Below, one piece after another: positions 12,068 through 22,873 of a stretch of 64,000 nucleotides of DNA. The stretch is from Shewanella psychropiezotolerans (lineage in GTDB: Bacteria > Pseudomonadota > Gammaproteobacteria > Enterobacterales > Shewanellaceae): positions 1 through 64,000 of the forward strand of contig NZ_CP041614.1 of the NCBI RefSeq assembly GCF_007197555.1. The letters are read 5' to 3'. Position numbers and translations under genes: made by a program. The stretch's first letter is position 1, and each line of letters starts with the position of its first letter. Below the pieces are notes generated by a model. It was given only the letters and a program-made list of their open reading frames with translations, was not told the origin of the DNA and did no database searches.

Positions 12068-13186
12068 ATGATTAAGTTTCTATTCTGGCGTTTCTGTTTA
12101 TTCACCCGGTCATACAAATTGGTTATAAAACTTTTTAATAAGCTCTTTAATATCAGAGATAAAACCTCTATTTCCGAGCCGAAAGGCTTTAGGCAAGACA
12201 CGAGTGTCCAAGATAAATTAGCCGATACCTCGGCTAAACCACAAGACCCAACAGCGACAGAGGAGGTGCTTACCTCTGATTCGGTTGATGTCGCTGCGCT
12301 GTTTTATAGTCTACTTTTCCCGACTAAATCCAATGACACCGGAGGAATCGCTAATAATTTAGAGAAAGCGGTTATGGATGATGTAGAGAATGCCCTGATG
12401 TCACCACAAGATGTGGCCGACAAGGTCCTTAAACTGCCAAGCAAGCTAACCGAGTTAGATAGACGGCTTAAGGATGAGAGTGTCGATATAAAGGTATTGG
12501 TAGACGAGATTCATGACGATCCTGTCTTGAGTGTCGAAGTGATAAAATTATGTAACTCTCCGTTATTTAAGCGTGGTGATAGGGAGGTCACCAGCTTGCA
12601 ACAGGCCTTCGTGCAGTTGGGCAGAGATCAGCTTAGGCGTTTGGTTACCACCTGTATGGTGCGTGAGATGATAGTGATTAAACCTATCTACTATCGCCGC
12701 TTCGGTCTGCAGATATGGCGCCATTCAATGCAAGTCGCCTATCTGTCATCGGAATTGGCCGCTGATCATTCCGATCAGGATCCTGACACGGCATTTCTCT
12801 TAGGCCTTCTTCATGACGTAGGAAAAATTGCCATCTTTAAGATGCTGTTAGATGAGTTTCAGATAGCCGAACCAGGAGAGCAGCCCAGCTCCTGGCTGTT
12901 CAGGCAAGTGATGACCACTAAATCCCTCAGCCTGAGTGCCTTATTGGCTCAATGTTGGCATTTACCTGTTTGCTTTGAATCATCTTTGAGCCAACTAGCC
13001 AACCTAGATTCAACGCCCACAGAGCCGTTAGCAGCCTTGGTATGGCGCGCAAACCTGATCAGTGAGTGTTCCATGCTTTATCATGGTAAAAAGCTAGATG
13101 AGCCTTGTTTGGCACGCTTGTTAATCGATGCAAATCTAAGCCGGGATGAGTTTGAGGTTCTACACGAGAAGCTGAAAGAGGTTTAA
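12068..13186 (+). CDS. HDOD-domain signalling protein
   Basis: A 372-residue protein with a charged N-terminal region of about 110 residues, including a basic hydrophobic start (FLFWRFCLFTRSYKLVIKL). An HDOD domain covers about 130-330: LPSKLTELDRRLKDE, VEVIKLCNSPLFKRG, SLQQAFVQLGRDQLRR and a conserved LLHDVGKIAIF. HDOD proteins act in signalling and stress regulation and generally lack proven phosphodiesterase activity; the partner is unknown. It is a single-gene unit, divergent from pxpB, ending at a terminator shared with convergent glyS. Confidence 0.85.
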   Translation: MIKFLFWRFCLFTRSYKLVIKLFNKLFNIRDKTSISEPKGFRQDTSVQDKLADTSAKPQDPTATEEVLTSDSVDVAALFYSLLFPTKSNDTGGIANNLEKAVMDDVENALMSPQDVADKVLKLPSKLTELDRRLKDESVDIKVLVDEIHDDPVLSVEVIKLCNSPLFKRGDREVTSLQQAFVQLGRDQLRRLVTTCMVREMIVIKPIYYRRFGLQIWRHSMQVAYLSSELAADHSDQDPDTAFLLGLLHDVGKIAIFKMLLDEFQIAEPGEQPSSWLFRQVMTTKSLSLSALLAQCWHLPVCFESSLSQLANLDSTPTEPLAALVWRANLISECSMLYHGKKLDEPCLARLLIDANLSRDEFEVLHEKLKEV

Positions 13187-13190
13187 AAGA

Positions 13191-13220
13191 AGAAGCCTCA
13201 GCGAGAGCTGAGGCTTCTTT
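13191..13220. terminator. Bidirectional terminator, HDOD gene / glyS
   Basis: A perfect 12-base stem AGAAGCCTCAGC / GCTGAGGCTTCT with loop GAGA, flanked by A-rich and T-rich ends, lies between the convergent genes. Confidence 0.93.
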
Positions 13221-13237
13221 AAGTTTCTAGGACCAGT

Positions 13238-15307
13238 TTACTGCAGCAAAGATATATCTGCCGCATGGAGGAACTGATCGCGTAGGCTTGAAAGCAGGGC
13301 TAAACGGTTGTTCTTCAATGCTTCGTCATCGACCATAACCATGACGTCTTCGAAGAAGGTATCAACGCTCTCACGTAGATCAGCCAGAAGTGCCAGTGCT
13401 TCCTGATAGTTTGCCGAGGCAAACAAAGGAGCCAGCTTAGGTTGAAGATCCTTGAGCTTCTCTGCCAGTGCTTTTTCAGCGTTCTCAGTCAATAAACTCG
13501 CATCGATATTTGCCGGAATATCACCTTCAACTTTAGCCAGGATATTAGACACACGCTTGTTAGCGGCGGCCAATGCCAAAGCCTGCTCCAACGTTCTGAA
13601 GTGAGATACGGCCTTGATGCGACTATCGAAGTCGGCTGGTGACGTTGGACGACGAGCCAGTACGGCTAAAATTACGTCGACGCTAACGCCTTGATCTTGA
13701 TACCAGGCGCGGAAACGATTCATGAAGAACTCGAGTACCTGCTCGGCAGTTGTATCATTACTCAAGTTACTGCCATGTAGTGCCTGTGCCTTAGCGATAA
13801 GGTCAACCAGATCCAGCTGCAGGTTATTTTCGACGCAAATACGTAGGATACCGATAGCGGCGCGGCGCAGTGCGAATGGATCGGCTGCGCCCTTAGGTGC
13901 CTGACCGATACCGAAGATACCTACCAGAGTATCCAGCTTTTCAGCCAGCGCTACACAGACTGAAATAGCTGCCGCAGGAACCGTGTCGCCGGAGAACTTT
14001 GGCTTGTATTGCTCTTGCAGAGCCAGAGCAACCGCTTCGGTCTCACCATTGAGACGTGCGTAATGCATGCCCATAGTGCCTTGAAGATCGGTGAATTCCA
14101 TGACCATGTTTGTCATCAGATCTGATTTAGAAAGTAGGCCTGCACGAGATGCTTCCTCGGCATTTGCATCTATGCTGGTGGCGATGAAGCCTGCTATTTC
14201 AGAGATGCGTTCGACACGTTGCTTAATCGTACCCAGCTGCTTTTGGAACACAACAGTTTCCAGGCTCACAAGGCGATCTTCCAATGTCTGTTTCTTATCG
14301 TTTTCGAAGAAAAACTCGGCATCGGCAAGGCGAGGACGAACTACTTTCTCGTTACCCGAGATGATCACCTGAGGATCTTTAGACACTATGTTAGTGACGA
14401 AGATAAAGTTAGGCAGTAGCTGACCCGCTTTATCGAATACGGGGAAGTACTTCTGATCGCCTTTCATGGTGTATACCAAGGCTTCAGCAGGTACATCGAG
14501 GAACTTCTCTTCGAAGCTAGCGGTTAATACCACTGGCCATTCGACCAGAGAGCAGACCTCTTCGAGCAGCTCGTTTTCAAGATCGGCAATACCGCCAATC
14601 TCAGCCGCCGCAGCTTCAGCATCAGTCTTGATGATTGCCTTACGCGCTTCGTAGTCGGCGAGTACCTTGCCTTTTTCTTTCAGTGCTGACAGGTAGTTAT
14701 CGGCGTGATCCAACTCGAAGCTGGCTTGACCCATGAAGCGGTGACCACGAATAACGCGATCTGACTTGATGCCCAGTAGCTCACCCGCAACGATTTCACT
14801 GCCAAGTAGCATAGTCACTGTATGCACAGGGCGGATAAACTGAGTCTTGTTACTGCCCCAGCGCATTGGCTTAGGGATAGGGAGCTTATCCAGTGCGCGT
14901 TGCGCCATAGCGGAGATCAGGCTCTTAGTCTCTACACCGACAACTTTTGCCTGATGCAGTAACCATTCGCCTTTATCAGTTTTCAAACGGCTCGCTTGTT
15001 CGACTGTGATGCCATTGCCACGAGCCCAGCCCATGGCGGCTTTAGTCGGGTTGCCATCGGCATCGAAGGCCTGAGCCACTGCTGGACCACGCTTTTCGAC
15101 GACCTTGTCGGCTTGAGCGGTAGCGAGTTGGTTTACGCTAAGGGCTAAGCGACGTGGGGCGGCATGCCAAACGGCTGTTTCGAAGCTAAGCTCCGCTTTC
15201 TTCAATTCGTCGGTAAAGTTGCTCAGGAAAGACTCTGCTAGCTTGCGCAGAGATTTAGGAGGCAACTCTTCGGTACCTATTTCAATGAGTAAGTTTTCGA
15301 AATTCAT
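13238..15307 (-). CDS. glyS: Glycyl-tRNA synthetase beta subunit
   Basis: The beta chain of the bacterial alpha2beta2 glycyl-tRNA synthetase, which charges tRNA-Gly; this chain recognises tRNA. The 689-residue protein (E. coli 689) starts [20 protein letters not shown]. It contains the family blocks [18 protein letters not shown] and MRWGSN, and [15 protein letters not shown] before the C-terminal anticodon-binding region. It lies 11 bases after glyQ in one operon. Confidence 0.98.
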   Translation of the reverse strand: MNFENLLIEIGTEELPPKSLRKLAESFLSNFTDELKKAELSFETAVWHAAPRRLALSVNQLATAQADKVVEKRGPAVAQAFDADGNPTKAAMGWARGNGITVEQASRLKTDKGEWLLHQAKVVGVETKSLISAMAQRALDKLPIPKPMRWGSNKTQFIRPVHTVTMLLGSEIVAGELLGIKSDRVIRGHRFMGQASFELDHADNYLSALKEKGKVLADYEARKAIIKTDAEAAAAEIGGIADLENELLEEVCSLVEWPVVLTASFEEKFLDVPAEALVYTMKGDQKYFPVFDKAGQLLPNFIFVTNIVSKDPQVIISGNEKVVRPRLADAEFFFENDKKQTLEDRLVSLETVVFQKQLGTIKQRVERISEIAGFIATSIDANAEEASRAGLLSKSDLMTNMVMEFTDLQGTMGMHYARLNGETEAVALALQEQYKPKFSGDTVPAAAISVCVALAEKLDTLVGIFGIGQAPKGAADPFALRRAAIGILRICVENNLQLDLVDLIAKAQALHGSNLSNDTTAEQVLEFFMNRFRAWYQDQGVSVDVILAVLARRPTSPADFDSRIKAVSHFRTLEQALALAAANKRVSNILAKVEGDIPANIDASLLTENAEKALAEKLKDLQPKLAPLFASANYQEALALLADLRESVDTFFEDVMVMVDDEALKNNRLALLSSLRDQFLHAADISLLQ

Positions 15308-15318
15308 GGTTATTACCT

Positions 15319-16224
15319 CTACTTACACATTGGGAAGCCGAGGGCTTCACGGGCTTGATAATAGGATTGTGCAACACCTTTAGCCAAGGTGCGAACGCGT
15401 AGAATATAACGCTGACGTTCGGTTACCGAGATGGCGTGGCGGGCATCCAGCATGTTAAAAGCATGAGAGGCTTTCATCACTTGCTCATAGGCCGGAAGCG
15501 GCAGAGGCTTTTCGAGAGACAGGAGACGCTCACACGCTTTCTCACAATCATCGAATAATTTGAAAAGTACATCGACATCCGCATGTTCGAAGTTGTAGGT
15601 AGATTGCTCTACTTCGTTCTGGTGGAAGATGTCACCGTACATGATCTTACCCATGGGACCATCGGTCCAGACCAGGTCATAGACGCTATCAACTTCCTGG
15701 ATATACATGGCAAGACGTTCCAGACCGTAAGTGATCTCACCGGTTACTGGGCTACATTCGATACCGCCAACCTGTTGAAAGTAAGTGAATTGAGACACTT
15801 CCATGCCATTCAACCAGACTTCCCAACCTAGACCCCAGGCACCTAATGTAGGTGATTCCCAATTGTCTTCTACGAAACGTACATCATGAACGCCCATGTC
15901 TACACCCACTGCTTCCAATGAGCCCAGGTATAATTCCTGAATGTTGCTCGGAGATGGTTTCAATACGACCTGAAACTGATAATAGTGCTGTAGACGGTTA
16001 GGGTTATCACCATAACGGCCATCGGTAGGGCGGCGACATGGCTGCACATAGGCACTGCTCATTGGCTCCGGGCCTAATGAACGTAGGAAAGTTTGTGGGT
16101 GGAATGTACCGGCACCAACCTCGATATCGAGAGGTTGAACGATAGCGCAACCTTGCTGCGCCCAGTACTCCTGCAGGGTCATAATAAAACCCTGGAATGT
16201 CTTTACGTCATGTTTCGTCGTCAT
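15319..16224 (-). CDS. glyQ: Glycyl-tRNA synthetase alpha subunit
   Basis: The catalytic alpha chain of glycyl-tRNA synthetase, which activates glycine with ATP. At 301 residues it matches the family (E. coli 303). Conserved blocks include [26 protein letters not shown] (split here by description only), [35 protein letters not shown] and QVGGIEC. It is the first gene of glyQS; the 180-base spacer to divergent tag holds the promoters. Confidence 0.98.
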   Translation of the reverse strand: MTTKHDVKTFQGFIMTLQEYWAQQGCAIVQPLDIEVGAGTFHPQTFLRSLGPEPMSSAYVQPCRRPTDGRYGDNPNRLQHYYQFQVVLKPSPSNIQELYLGSLEAVGVDMGVHDVRFVEDNWESPTLGAWGLGWEVWLNGMEVSQFTYFQQVGGIECSPVTGEITYGLERLAMYIQEVDSVYDLVWTDGPMGKIMYGDIFHQNEVEQSTYNFEHADVDVLFKLFDDCEKACERLLSLEKPLPLPAYEQVMKASHAFNMLDARHAISVTERQRYILRVRTLAKGVAQSYYQAREALGFPMCK

Positions 16225-16404
16225 GTCTACTGTCTACGCCGTCAGGATGATACCAATACCTTGTCTAGATGCTTATTAGCAACTAGAGCTAGCTTGGAAA
16301 TATAAAAATGGTTTCGATTATACCTTGTAGAAATAGGCATATGTAGGTTATTTTTTATCTCCTAAAGGAAATAAACATAAAAATTATATTTCGGGAGTAA
16401 GACC

Positions 16405-17004
16405 ATGGACAAGAAGCGCTGCGGCTGGGTCGGGGATGATCAAATTTACCTGGATTATCATGATTACGTCTGGGGCCGCCCTGTGTACGACAATCAGGAG
16501 CTTTTCGCCAAACTCTGCCTCGATGGGCAGCAGGCGGGTCTTTCCTGGATCACCATTCTCAAGAAACAAAAGACCTATGAAGCGGCATTTGCCAACTTCG
16601 ACCCAGCAGTGATCGCCAAATTCGATGATGCTAAGGTCGCAGAATTGCTCCAGGATAAAGGTATAGTCAGAAATCGTCTTAAGGTTAATTCCATCATCAA
16701 GAATGCTCGTGGTTACATGGCCAACTTTTCTGATACTAAGGGCGAGCAGGGCAATGATTTTTCTGAATTTCTCTGGAGCTTCGTCGGAGGCAGCCCGATT
16801 GTGAACCACTTCGAGGCTATGGAAGAGATCCCCGTGCAGACTCCAGAATCAGTAGCCATGTCTAAGGCTTTGAAAAAAATGGGATTTAACTTCGTAGGGC
16901 CAACAATCTGTTATGCGTTTATGCAAGCGGTGGGTATGGTTAACGACCATGCAACATATTGTTTTTGTTATGATAAGTGTAATAAAGAAGAGATTAGTTC
17001 CTAG
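16405..17004 (+). CDS. tag: DNA-3-methyladenine glycosylase I
   Basis: Tag excises N3-methyladenine from alkylated DNA. The 199-residue protein starts MDKKRCGWVGDDQIY. It shows the family's N-terminal CGWV and YHDYVWG, then GQQAGLSWITILKKQKTY of the helix-hairpin-helix fold. The C-terminal zinc-site region is NDHATYCFCY. A GGGAG ribosome site lies 8 bases before the ATG. In gammaproteobacteria tag often neighbours glyQS, as here (divergent). No terminator is obvious in the following 110 bases. Confidence 0.96.
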   Translation: MDKKRCGWVGDDQIYLDYHDYVWGRPVYDNQELFAKLCLDGQQAGLSWITILKKQKTYEAAFANFDPAVIAKFDDAKVAELLQDKGIVRNRLKVNSIIKNARGYMANFSDTKGEQGNDFSEFLWSFVGGSPIVNHFEAMEEIPVQTPESVAMSKALKKMGFNFVGPTICYAFMQAVGMVNDHATYCFCYDKCNKEEISS

Positions 17005-17116
17005 GAACTAGGTTTTAGGGAAATAGCTAAGGTCAAGAGAGAGCAAAACCAAGACCTGGTCAGTGCTTGTTGGAGCGAATAGAGTGTACTATACCGATTG
17101 GCATTAGTACTTCCTG

Positions 17117-18104
17117 CTACTGCTCGATCAACTTTATCTGTGATAAAAAGAAATCGATCTCTTGTTGTGTATATTCATTGAACGTCAGTTCAAGCAGCAT
17201 TTTTTCGCTGTAAACATTAACTCTTATATGTTTATTCAGATCAGTCTCTCCAAACTGAAACCCTTGATATCCTTTATCTAGTTTAAATTCTAATATGTTT
17301 CCATTGAAAGGTATGAAAGTTGACTTGATAATTTTGGACATCATTGCCAGCTTAAAGTCATCTAATGAAGAAAAAAAACTTAAGTCATCTATTTCAAATT
17401 TAAACATAAACTTGATAAGTTCAAAATCAGAACTTAAGGGCTTAATACCAACTAAACTCTTTAATTCTTCAGAGTTCTCTTCGGTTAACAGCTGTTTAAT
17501 ATAATTTGAGTCTACAACTACTTTTCTAATATTCATTGACTTATAAATGTCATTTTTCTCAGAAAAAAACATCTTGCTATTTGTAAGTGGAAACTTGTTA
17601 TTACTTTTGTAAATTTCCAAAGGAATTAACGATTTAGATAACATAAAGCTTAATGATATATCTGTTGATACATCAGAGCTTTGACGATGATATTCTATTT
17701 TTCTCAACTTAAGCGGGTTGGTATTATTAGTGCTTGTTTCTTGGTTCAGGTATTCATTGAAGGCGAGGAAATAGACCATTCGCGGTAGTGTATACAAGGA
17801 TAAAATAGTTACTAGGGTAACAATAGTAACGGTTATCGCTATGTTGAACCGACTATTCTTAATTTTTTTTAATAGATAATATGCTACTTGATAAACAAGA
17901 ACGGATGTAAAAAAGGTTGCCACTGAAGTTTATGGGATTCAAAGCTTCAGGTTCCAGAAGGAAGAAGTACTTCTTAGCGATGAATAAAATACTTAAACTA
18001 GAAATTGTTGCAAAGTAAAGTGTGGTTAGCTTCCACTTTAACTTCTTAAAAATGGTCATGCATAAAATGAAGAGAGACAAGACTGTCAGTAGAATAATTT
18101 GCAT
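17117..18104 (-). pseudogene. AT-rich membrane protein split by a frameshift
   Basis: Two overlapping minus-strand frames look like one protein. The first, from the ATG at 18104, gives two membrane helices (LLTVLSLFILCMTIF; LYFATISSLSILFIA) and runs to about 17920. The second frame continues with two more helices (FFTSVLVYQVAYYLL; IAITVTIVTLVTILSLY) and a soluble domain of about 200 residues ending FFLSQIKLIEQ. They meet at a T6 run (minus strand, about 17912-17918), where a one-base slip would join them; alternatively the second has its own GTG at 17923. I do not recognise the family. Base composition is much more AT-rich than the neighbours, suggesting acquired DNA. Confidence 0.55.
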
Positions 18105-18158
18105 GAACCTTCTCTAATTTTGGGCGGATGAAGTATGTATATTATGATAAGAAAAAGA

Positions 18159-18176
18159 GTGTTCCACGTGGAACAC
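18159..18176. promoter_or_regulatory. parS site, perfect palindrome
   Basis: GTGTTCCACGTGGAACAC is an 18-base perfect palindrome containing the ParB site TGTTCCACGTGGAACA. It is intergenic, about 18 kb from dnaA, and matches the form known from Pseudomonas parS sites. Confidence 0.85.
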
Positions 18177-18243
18177 CCTTTGTCTTATTTAATATCGAAG
18201 TATTACTTTTTCTATCTCACTTTTCTTCGCGAAGCGAAAATTT

Positions 18244-18279
18244 AATTATTTTTTGGTTCTTTTTCTTAAAAAAATAATT
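18244..18279. terminator. A/T hairpin, possible terminator
   Basis: AATTATTTTTT pairs with AAAAAATAATT across a 14-base loop, 59 bases past the stop of the minus-strand amidohydrolase. The stem has no G/C pairs and would be weak. Confidence 0.4.
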
Positions 18280-18337
18280 TTCCTGAAATTAAAATTTGGC
18301 AGTAAAGTTAGCCAGATTTTAAAATAAAAAACAGATA

Positions 18338-21300
18338 TTAATGTTCAAAAAAGAAAGGCTTTCTCTCCTTTCCTCTATTTTTTGATCCACCGTTTAACTG
18401 ATTCATGGTTTCGGCGTTGTAGAGTTTGCCGTTAACCATAGTATAAGTAACTCGATCTGTGACTCGAATATTTTTGAGTGGATCTCCATCGATGACGATC
18501 AGGTCGGCGAGCTTGCCTTGTTTGATTGAGCCGAGCTGATGATCCATGGCGAAGTGTGTGGCCGGATTGATGGTTGCAGTCTTGAGCACCTCGAGGTTGC
18601 TCATGCCACCTTGGGCAAACATCCACATCTCCCAATGAGCCGCTAAACCTTCACGTTGACCATGGGCACCTATATTTGGTTTAACACCCAAATCATTCAT
18701 CTCATTGGCCACACGAGCAACATTGAAATGGTTGTAATGTTCATCCGGTGCGGTAGGGCGTCTCATGGATCTGGCATCTAATAGATCACTTGGTACATAC
18801 ATGGACAGTCTTGGGTGTGCCCACACATCTGTCTTATCGTACCAATAGTTCTCACCCGAGATTCCGCCATAGGCGACGACGAGAGTCGGGGTGTAACCGA
18901 CTTCAGTCTGACTCCAGAGTTGCTTTATGTCGTTGTAGATAGATGCCGCTGGTAATGAATGTTCGATACCCGTATGACCATCGACAATCATGGTCAGGTT
19001 ATGTTGTAGTAAACTGCCACCTTCAGGCACTACCATCATCTTGAGTTCACGAGCGGCCGCTATGACTTGTTGACGCTGATTACGACGTGGCTGGTTATAA
19101 CTTTTCACACTGAATGCACCGACTTTCTTCAGACGCTCCAGGTGGAATTTAGCATCCTCCAATGAATCTATGTGAGATGTGTAGCCGGGACCATTGGCTC
19201 CATAGAGAATGGTACCAGTCGAGAAGATGCGTGGGCCGGCAATATTACCCGCTTTCTGTTGCTCGGAAGCGGCGAATATTTCTGTAGTATCGTTAGACGG
19301 ATCATGGATAGCCGTGACACCCAGAGACAGGTTCGAGTAGAGTTCCCAGTTTTGCTGAGGGATAATTTCATCTTCACCTTGTGCGCCATGTGCATGTGCA
19401 TCGAATAGGCCTGGCATCAAGGTCTTGCCTTTGATGTCTATGATTGTTGCTTCACCAGGGATTTCAGTCGATGCGTCACCGACAGAGATAATCTTATTAT
19501 CCTTGACGATCACCACACCATTCTCAATCACCTTGTCATCTTCCATGGTGATGATCTTGCCCCCGACGAAGGCAATTGTTCCACGTGGAACATCGGCCTT
19601 CTGAGTGAATCCTAGATCGGTGGTCTTAGGTTCGACCTTAGCTATATCTGACTTAGTTTGCTCATCACCCTTGGTTTTACGCTGATTTTTATATTCTGTA
19701 TCTACTGGCATCTGATACAGCTCTGGGCCCAAGGTCCAGTAGAGTTGATCGCTGTTACCGTTCCAGCTAATACTCTCACCGGCACGTACACTCAACTGGC
19801 TGACAGGTAAGTTACTCGCCTTAGGACCTATCTCTATGGTCTCGCCGTGCTTAGCGAATGGGGTAACCCAGACCTTGAAGCGTTCAGCGAAAGCTAGCTG
19901 CTTTCCATCGGGAGATATGCGAAACTCTGTACCTAGCTTGCTGGTGTAGTGAACTCGCTTCTGGAAGCCATCCAGGTTTATTGAGGCGAACTCTGGGGTC
20001 TCACCTTGATCCATAAAGTAGACACGCCCTGAGTCGGCACCAAACTGTGGCTGATAACCGTCGGGCGTGATTCGGGTATTTTGTTTGCCTTTGATATCTA
20101 CCTTATAGAGTCCAGTATCCTGAGACCAGGTTTTCGGTGTGATAAAACCGCCTTTAGCTTTACGGTAAACCACGAAATAACCATCGGGGAGAAGGTGGGT
20201 TCTACATATTTACCTGGCTCCTTGGTTAGGGTTTTGCTGCGCTTGTTTCTGACACTGACAACTTTAACGGTACCTTGTTGCTGATCATCCCAGGTGGTAA
20301 ACACGATACTTTTGCTGTCACGAGACCACTGGGGATACAGCTCCCTCAGGTCTGAATCTAGCTTAGTGAGGCGGCTGTGCTTGTCAGATTTATTAGATAA
20401 GTTCTTAATCCACAGCTTGCCCAGAGCTTCATAAACGACTTTCTTACCATCGGGTGAAACTTGAGCCATACGCAGCATCTTGACGTCGAACACATCCTTA
20501 TCAAGGTCTTGCTCGAATCGTACCGCAGGTTGAACTGCCAATTCGGTCTTTACCGAGAAGGGGATCTGTTTAACTGATTTGGACTCAACATCTAGTTTGT
20601 TAATCTTACCGCCAGCCCAGAAGACTATCTCTTGGTTGTCGGCGGTCCAACTCATGGTCGGATAGACACCGTGAATGGCCCAGGTCTCTTGCATATCTCT
20701 GTCTAGCTTGCCGTATAGCTTCTCTTTCTTGCCTGATTTGAGGTCGAGCAGGTACAGAGAAGACTGAAATCCGTCACGCTTGATATAGGCTAGTTTAGTG
20801 CCGTCCGGGCTAGGGGTCGGCCGTATGGCGCCACCTGTACCTTGGACTAATACTTCTATGTCACCGGTTTCGGTATCGTAGCGCTTGATCTTATAGATGC
20901 CCTTGACCGAATCTTTCGAGTAATGGAATGTCTTACCCGGAGTGGCATCTTGGCTAAAGTAGATGTAGCGGCCATCCGGAGAGTAGGCGGGTTCGCCCAG
21001 ATCTTTCTGTTCGTTAGGGCGCTCGGTGAGTTTAATGCCTTCGCCGCCTGCCACATGATATAGCCAGACTTCTCCGGCACCTAGACTACGAGATCCTGTG
21101 TAGTGCTTACGCGCGACCAGGTATTGTGAATCTGGGCTCCAGGCTGGGCTATTGAGCAGGCGGAATGTTTCGTCCGTTAGGGCTCTTGGATTACTGCCAT
21201 CGGCATCCATGATCCAGATATTATCGCCACCATTCTCATCGGAGGTGAAGGCGATATACTTTCCGTCCGGGCTGTATGTTGGCTGCATCTGCCAGGCTAT

Positions 21301-21576
21301 GCCTTTGGCTAGTACTTTAGCTTCACCACCTTGCATGGGGATCTGATAGATATCACCCAGCATGTCGAACACGATAGTTTTACCATTTGGACTGACACTG
21401 ATGTTCATCCAGGTGCCTTCTGATACATCAATCTTAACCTGTTCAAAGGGGGCGTTAGTCGGTGCATTTACCTGCCACTTAGGTTCTTTGTCTGAGGTCG
21501 ATTCGCTTGCCATTATCGGCAAACTTAAGCTAAGTGCGATTGCTGCACATAGCGGAGTTAACTTATGTTTTATCAT
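18338..21576 (-). pseudogene. Beta-propeller/amidohydrolase protein with a frameshift
   Basis: Read through one frameshift, this is a ~1,080-residue exported protein. It has a signal peptide (MIKHKLTPLCAAIALSLSLPIMA) and a TolB/WD40-like propeller with at least five SPDG(K/R/T) repeats. A C-terminal metal-dependent amidohydrolase follows (PGLFDAHAHG, AHGQREGLAAH, GKLADLIVIDGDPL). The first frame ends at 20098, while the rest reads in another frame from about 20185. The broken repeat would read SPDGYFVVYRKA if one G (plus strand) were restored in the GGGG at 20186-20189. That base-perfect repair suggests recent decay or a sequencing error. A parS site lies inside at 19577. The substrate is unknown. 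Confidence 0.88.
19577..19592. promoter_or_regulatory. parS site, perfect 16-mer, intragenic
   Basis: TGTTCCACGTGGAACA is a perfect palindrome inside the amidohydrolase coding region, 1.4 kb from the perfect site at 18159. Translated, it encodes part of DVPRGTIAF, so the site and the protein share the bases. Confidence 0.85.
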
Positions 21577-22001
21577 TTTAATCCCTGATTTATTCTTCTA
21601 ATCTAAAACTGTTGGCAATAATTATTCTCTGTTGATTGTGCCAGACTTTTCTTAAAGCGAGCTGAGTTGTTATTTTTGTGACGCTTGTGTTTTTTATGCT
21701 TTATTTTCGTTGGGTTTTTACCTGTCTTTTATCGCATATTTAAGGGACTGGTAAAACAAATATCGTGTAGCAAATTGTTAACTCAGATTGGGTTCAAGAC
21801 TCGATTTATGATTAAGCTTATCGGGAAATTAGCAGGAGAGGTTCTAAGCAGGATTTTTGATACTTGCCATAAACGAGTTTGTTTTGAAAATTGGTCTTGC
21901 TGTTGGTTAGCAAGAAAGAGAAAGAAGAGTGTCTGGACTAATTCAACTCGATGAACAGAGCTAAGCCTGTCATCGAGTCTGCTTTTACAGGTAAGCTTGG
22001 T
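21577..22001. other. 425-base spacer without a recognised gene
   Basis: The spacer should carry the promoter for the minus-strand amidohydrolase. An open frame at 21685-21954 (plus) would give an 89-residue Cys-rich product, but it has no convincing ribosome site and no recognisable family. I see no clear terminator or repeat. Confidence 0.5.
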
Positions 22002-22439
22002 TTAGCTCAGCAGAACGGAATCTCCTGTATTTATCTCCGCATCGTTTAATACCCGGCAGGTGACACCGCCGCGCCAATCAGGTCTTAATGCGGCTTCGAG
22101 TCCTGCATGGGCTATTTCCATCTTCTTGCATGGGTCTGTCTCGCCGGTGATTTCCAGCTTGAGTTCACCTATCTGGAGTATCTTGCCGACGTGTGCCGGA
22201 GTAAAACTCAGTCCTTCCACCAGTAGATTCGCTCTACGGGTCGTCCAAGGTAGCATGGTATTTAGTTCAGCGCAGACGGTTTGCCATTGCTCTTTAGACA
22301 TTACGGTGACTTGTCGTTTTCCTGGTCGGCCGAAGAAATCCTGTTCGACGCCATGGTTGCAGGTGACATTCGCCTTAGTAACGAGTGTCATAGGCTTCTG
22401 CTTAATGGGTTTAAACCCGATGGCAATGAGTGTCGACAT
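22002..22439 (-). CDS. MOSC domain protein
   Basis: A stand-alone MOSC domain (145 residues); the family binds sulfur or molybdenum cofactor. Typical elements are VEQDFFGRPGKRQVTV, RRANLLVEGL, the GELKLEITGETDPCKKM segment with a conserved Cys, and RGGVTCRVL near the C-terminus. It ends INTGDSVLLS. Small MOSC proteins like this resemble YiiM-type detoxification reductases, but the substrate is not decidable from sequence. It lies 33 bases after tusA, so the two may be co-transcribed. Confidence 0.85.
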   Translation of the reverse strand: MSTLIAIGFKPIKQKPMTLVTKANVTCNHGVEQDFFGRPGKRQVTVMSKEQWQTVCAELNTMLPWTTRRANLLVEGLSFTPAHVGKILQIGELKLEITGETDPCKKMEIAHAGLEAALRPDWRGGVTCRVLNDAEINTGDSVLLS

Positions 22440-22472
22440 AGATGATTCCTTTATGTAGTTAGGGCTTTCAGT

Positions 22473-22742
22473 TCAGAGACCTTTTTGGATTAAATACTGG
22501 TAAGGGGTTTTATCTGTACTGCTCGAGAGTAGCTTATGATCCATAAATTCACAGAAGCTGGGAATATCGCGTGTAGTGGCAGGGTCATCTGCGACAATCA
22601 GCAGAGTCTCGCCAGCTTCCATTTTTCGTACTGATTTACGCACCATCATAACGGGCTCCGGACATCTGAGCCCAATGGCATCTAAATGATGGTCGGCCTG
22701 ATTCATGCCATCGATAATCGTATCACTCACTCGGTCGCTCAT
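22473..22742 (-). CDS. tusA: Sulfur carrier protein TusA
   Basis: TusA accepts persulfide sulfur from IscS and passes it on for tRNA 2-thiouridine and molybdenum-cofactor maturation. The 89-residue protein has the defining [17 protein letters not shown] with the catalytic Cys-Pro, and [22 protein letters not shown]. This is nearly identical to E. coli TusA over the core. The N-terminus carries a few extra residues; an internal ATG ([12 protein letters not shown]) is a possible alternative start. Confidence 0.95.
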   Translation of the reverse strand: MSDRVSDTIIDGMNQADHHLDAIGLRCPEPVMMVRKSVRKMEAGETLLIVADDPATTRDIPSFCEFMDHKLLSSSTDKTPYQYLIQKGL

Positions 22743-22873
22743 AATTCCTCAACCATATATCTGCCATCAAACCTACTGAAATCAGAGGTGAGGCGTGCTT
22801 GTAAAGAGTGACTAATATTACTCCAGCAAAAAGCTTTATCCAAGCTCTGAGGGGGATTTTGTGAAAGTAGGGC

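Noticed and set aside
21685..21954. Plus-strand 89-codon frame in the spacer before the MOSC gene
   Set aside because: No ribosome site, no family, Cys-rich random-looking composition.
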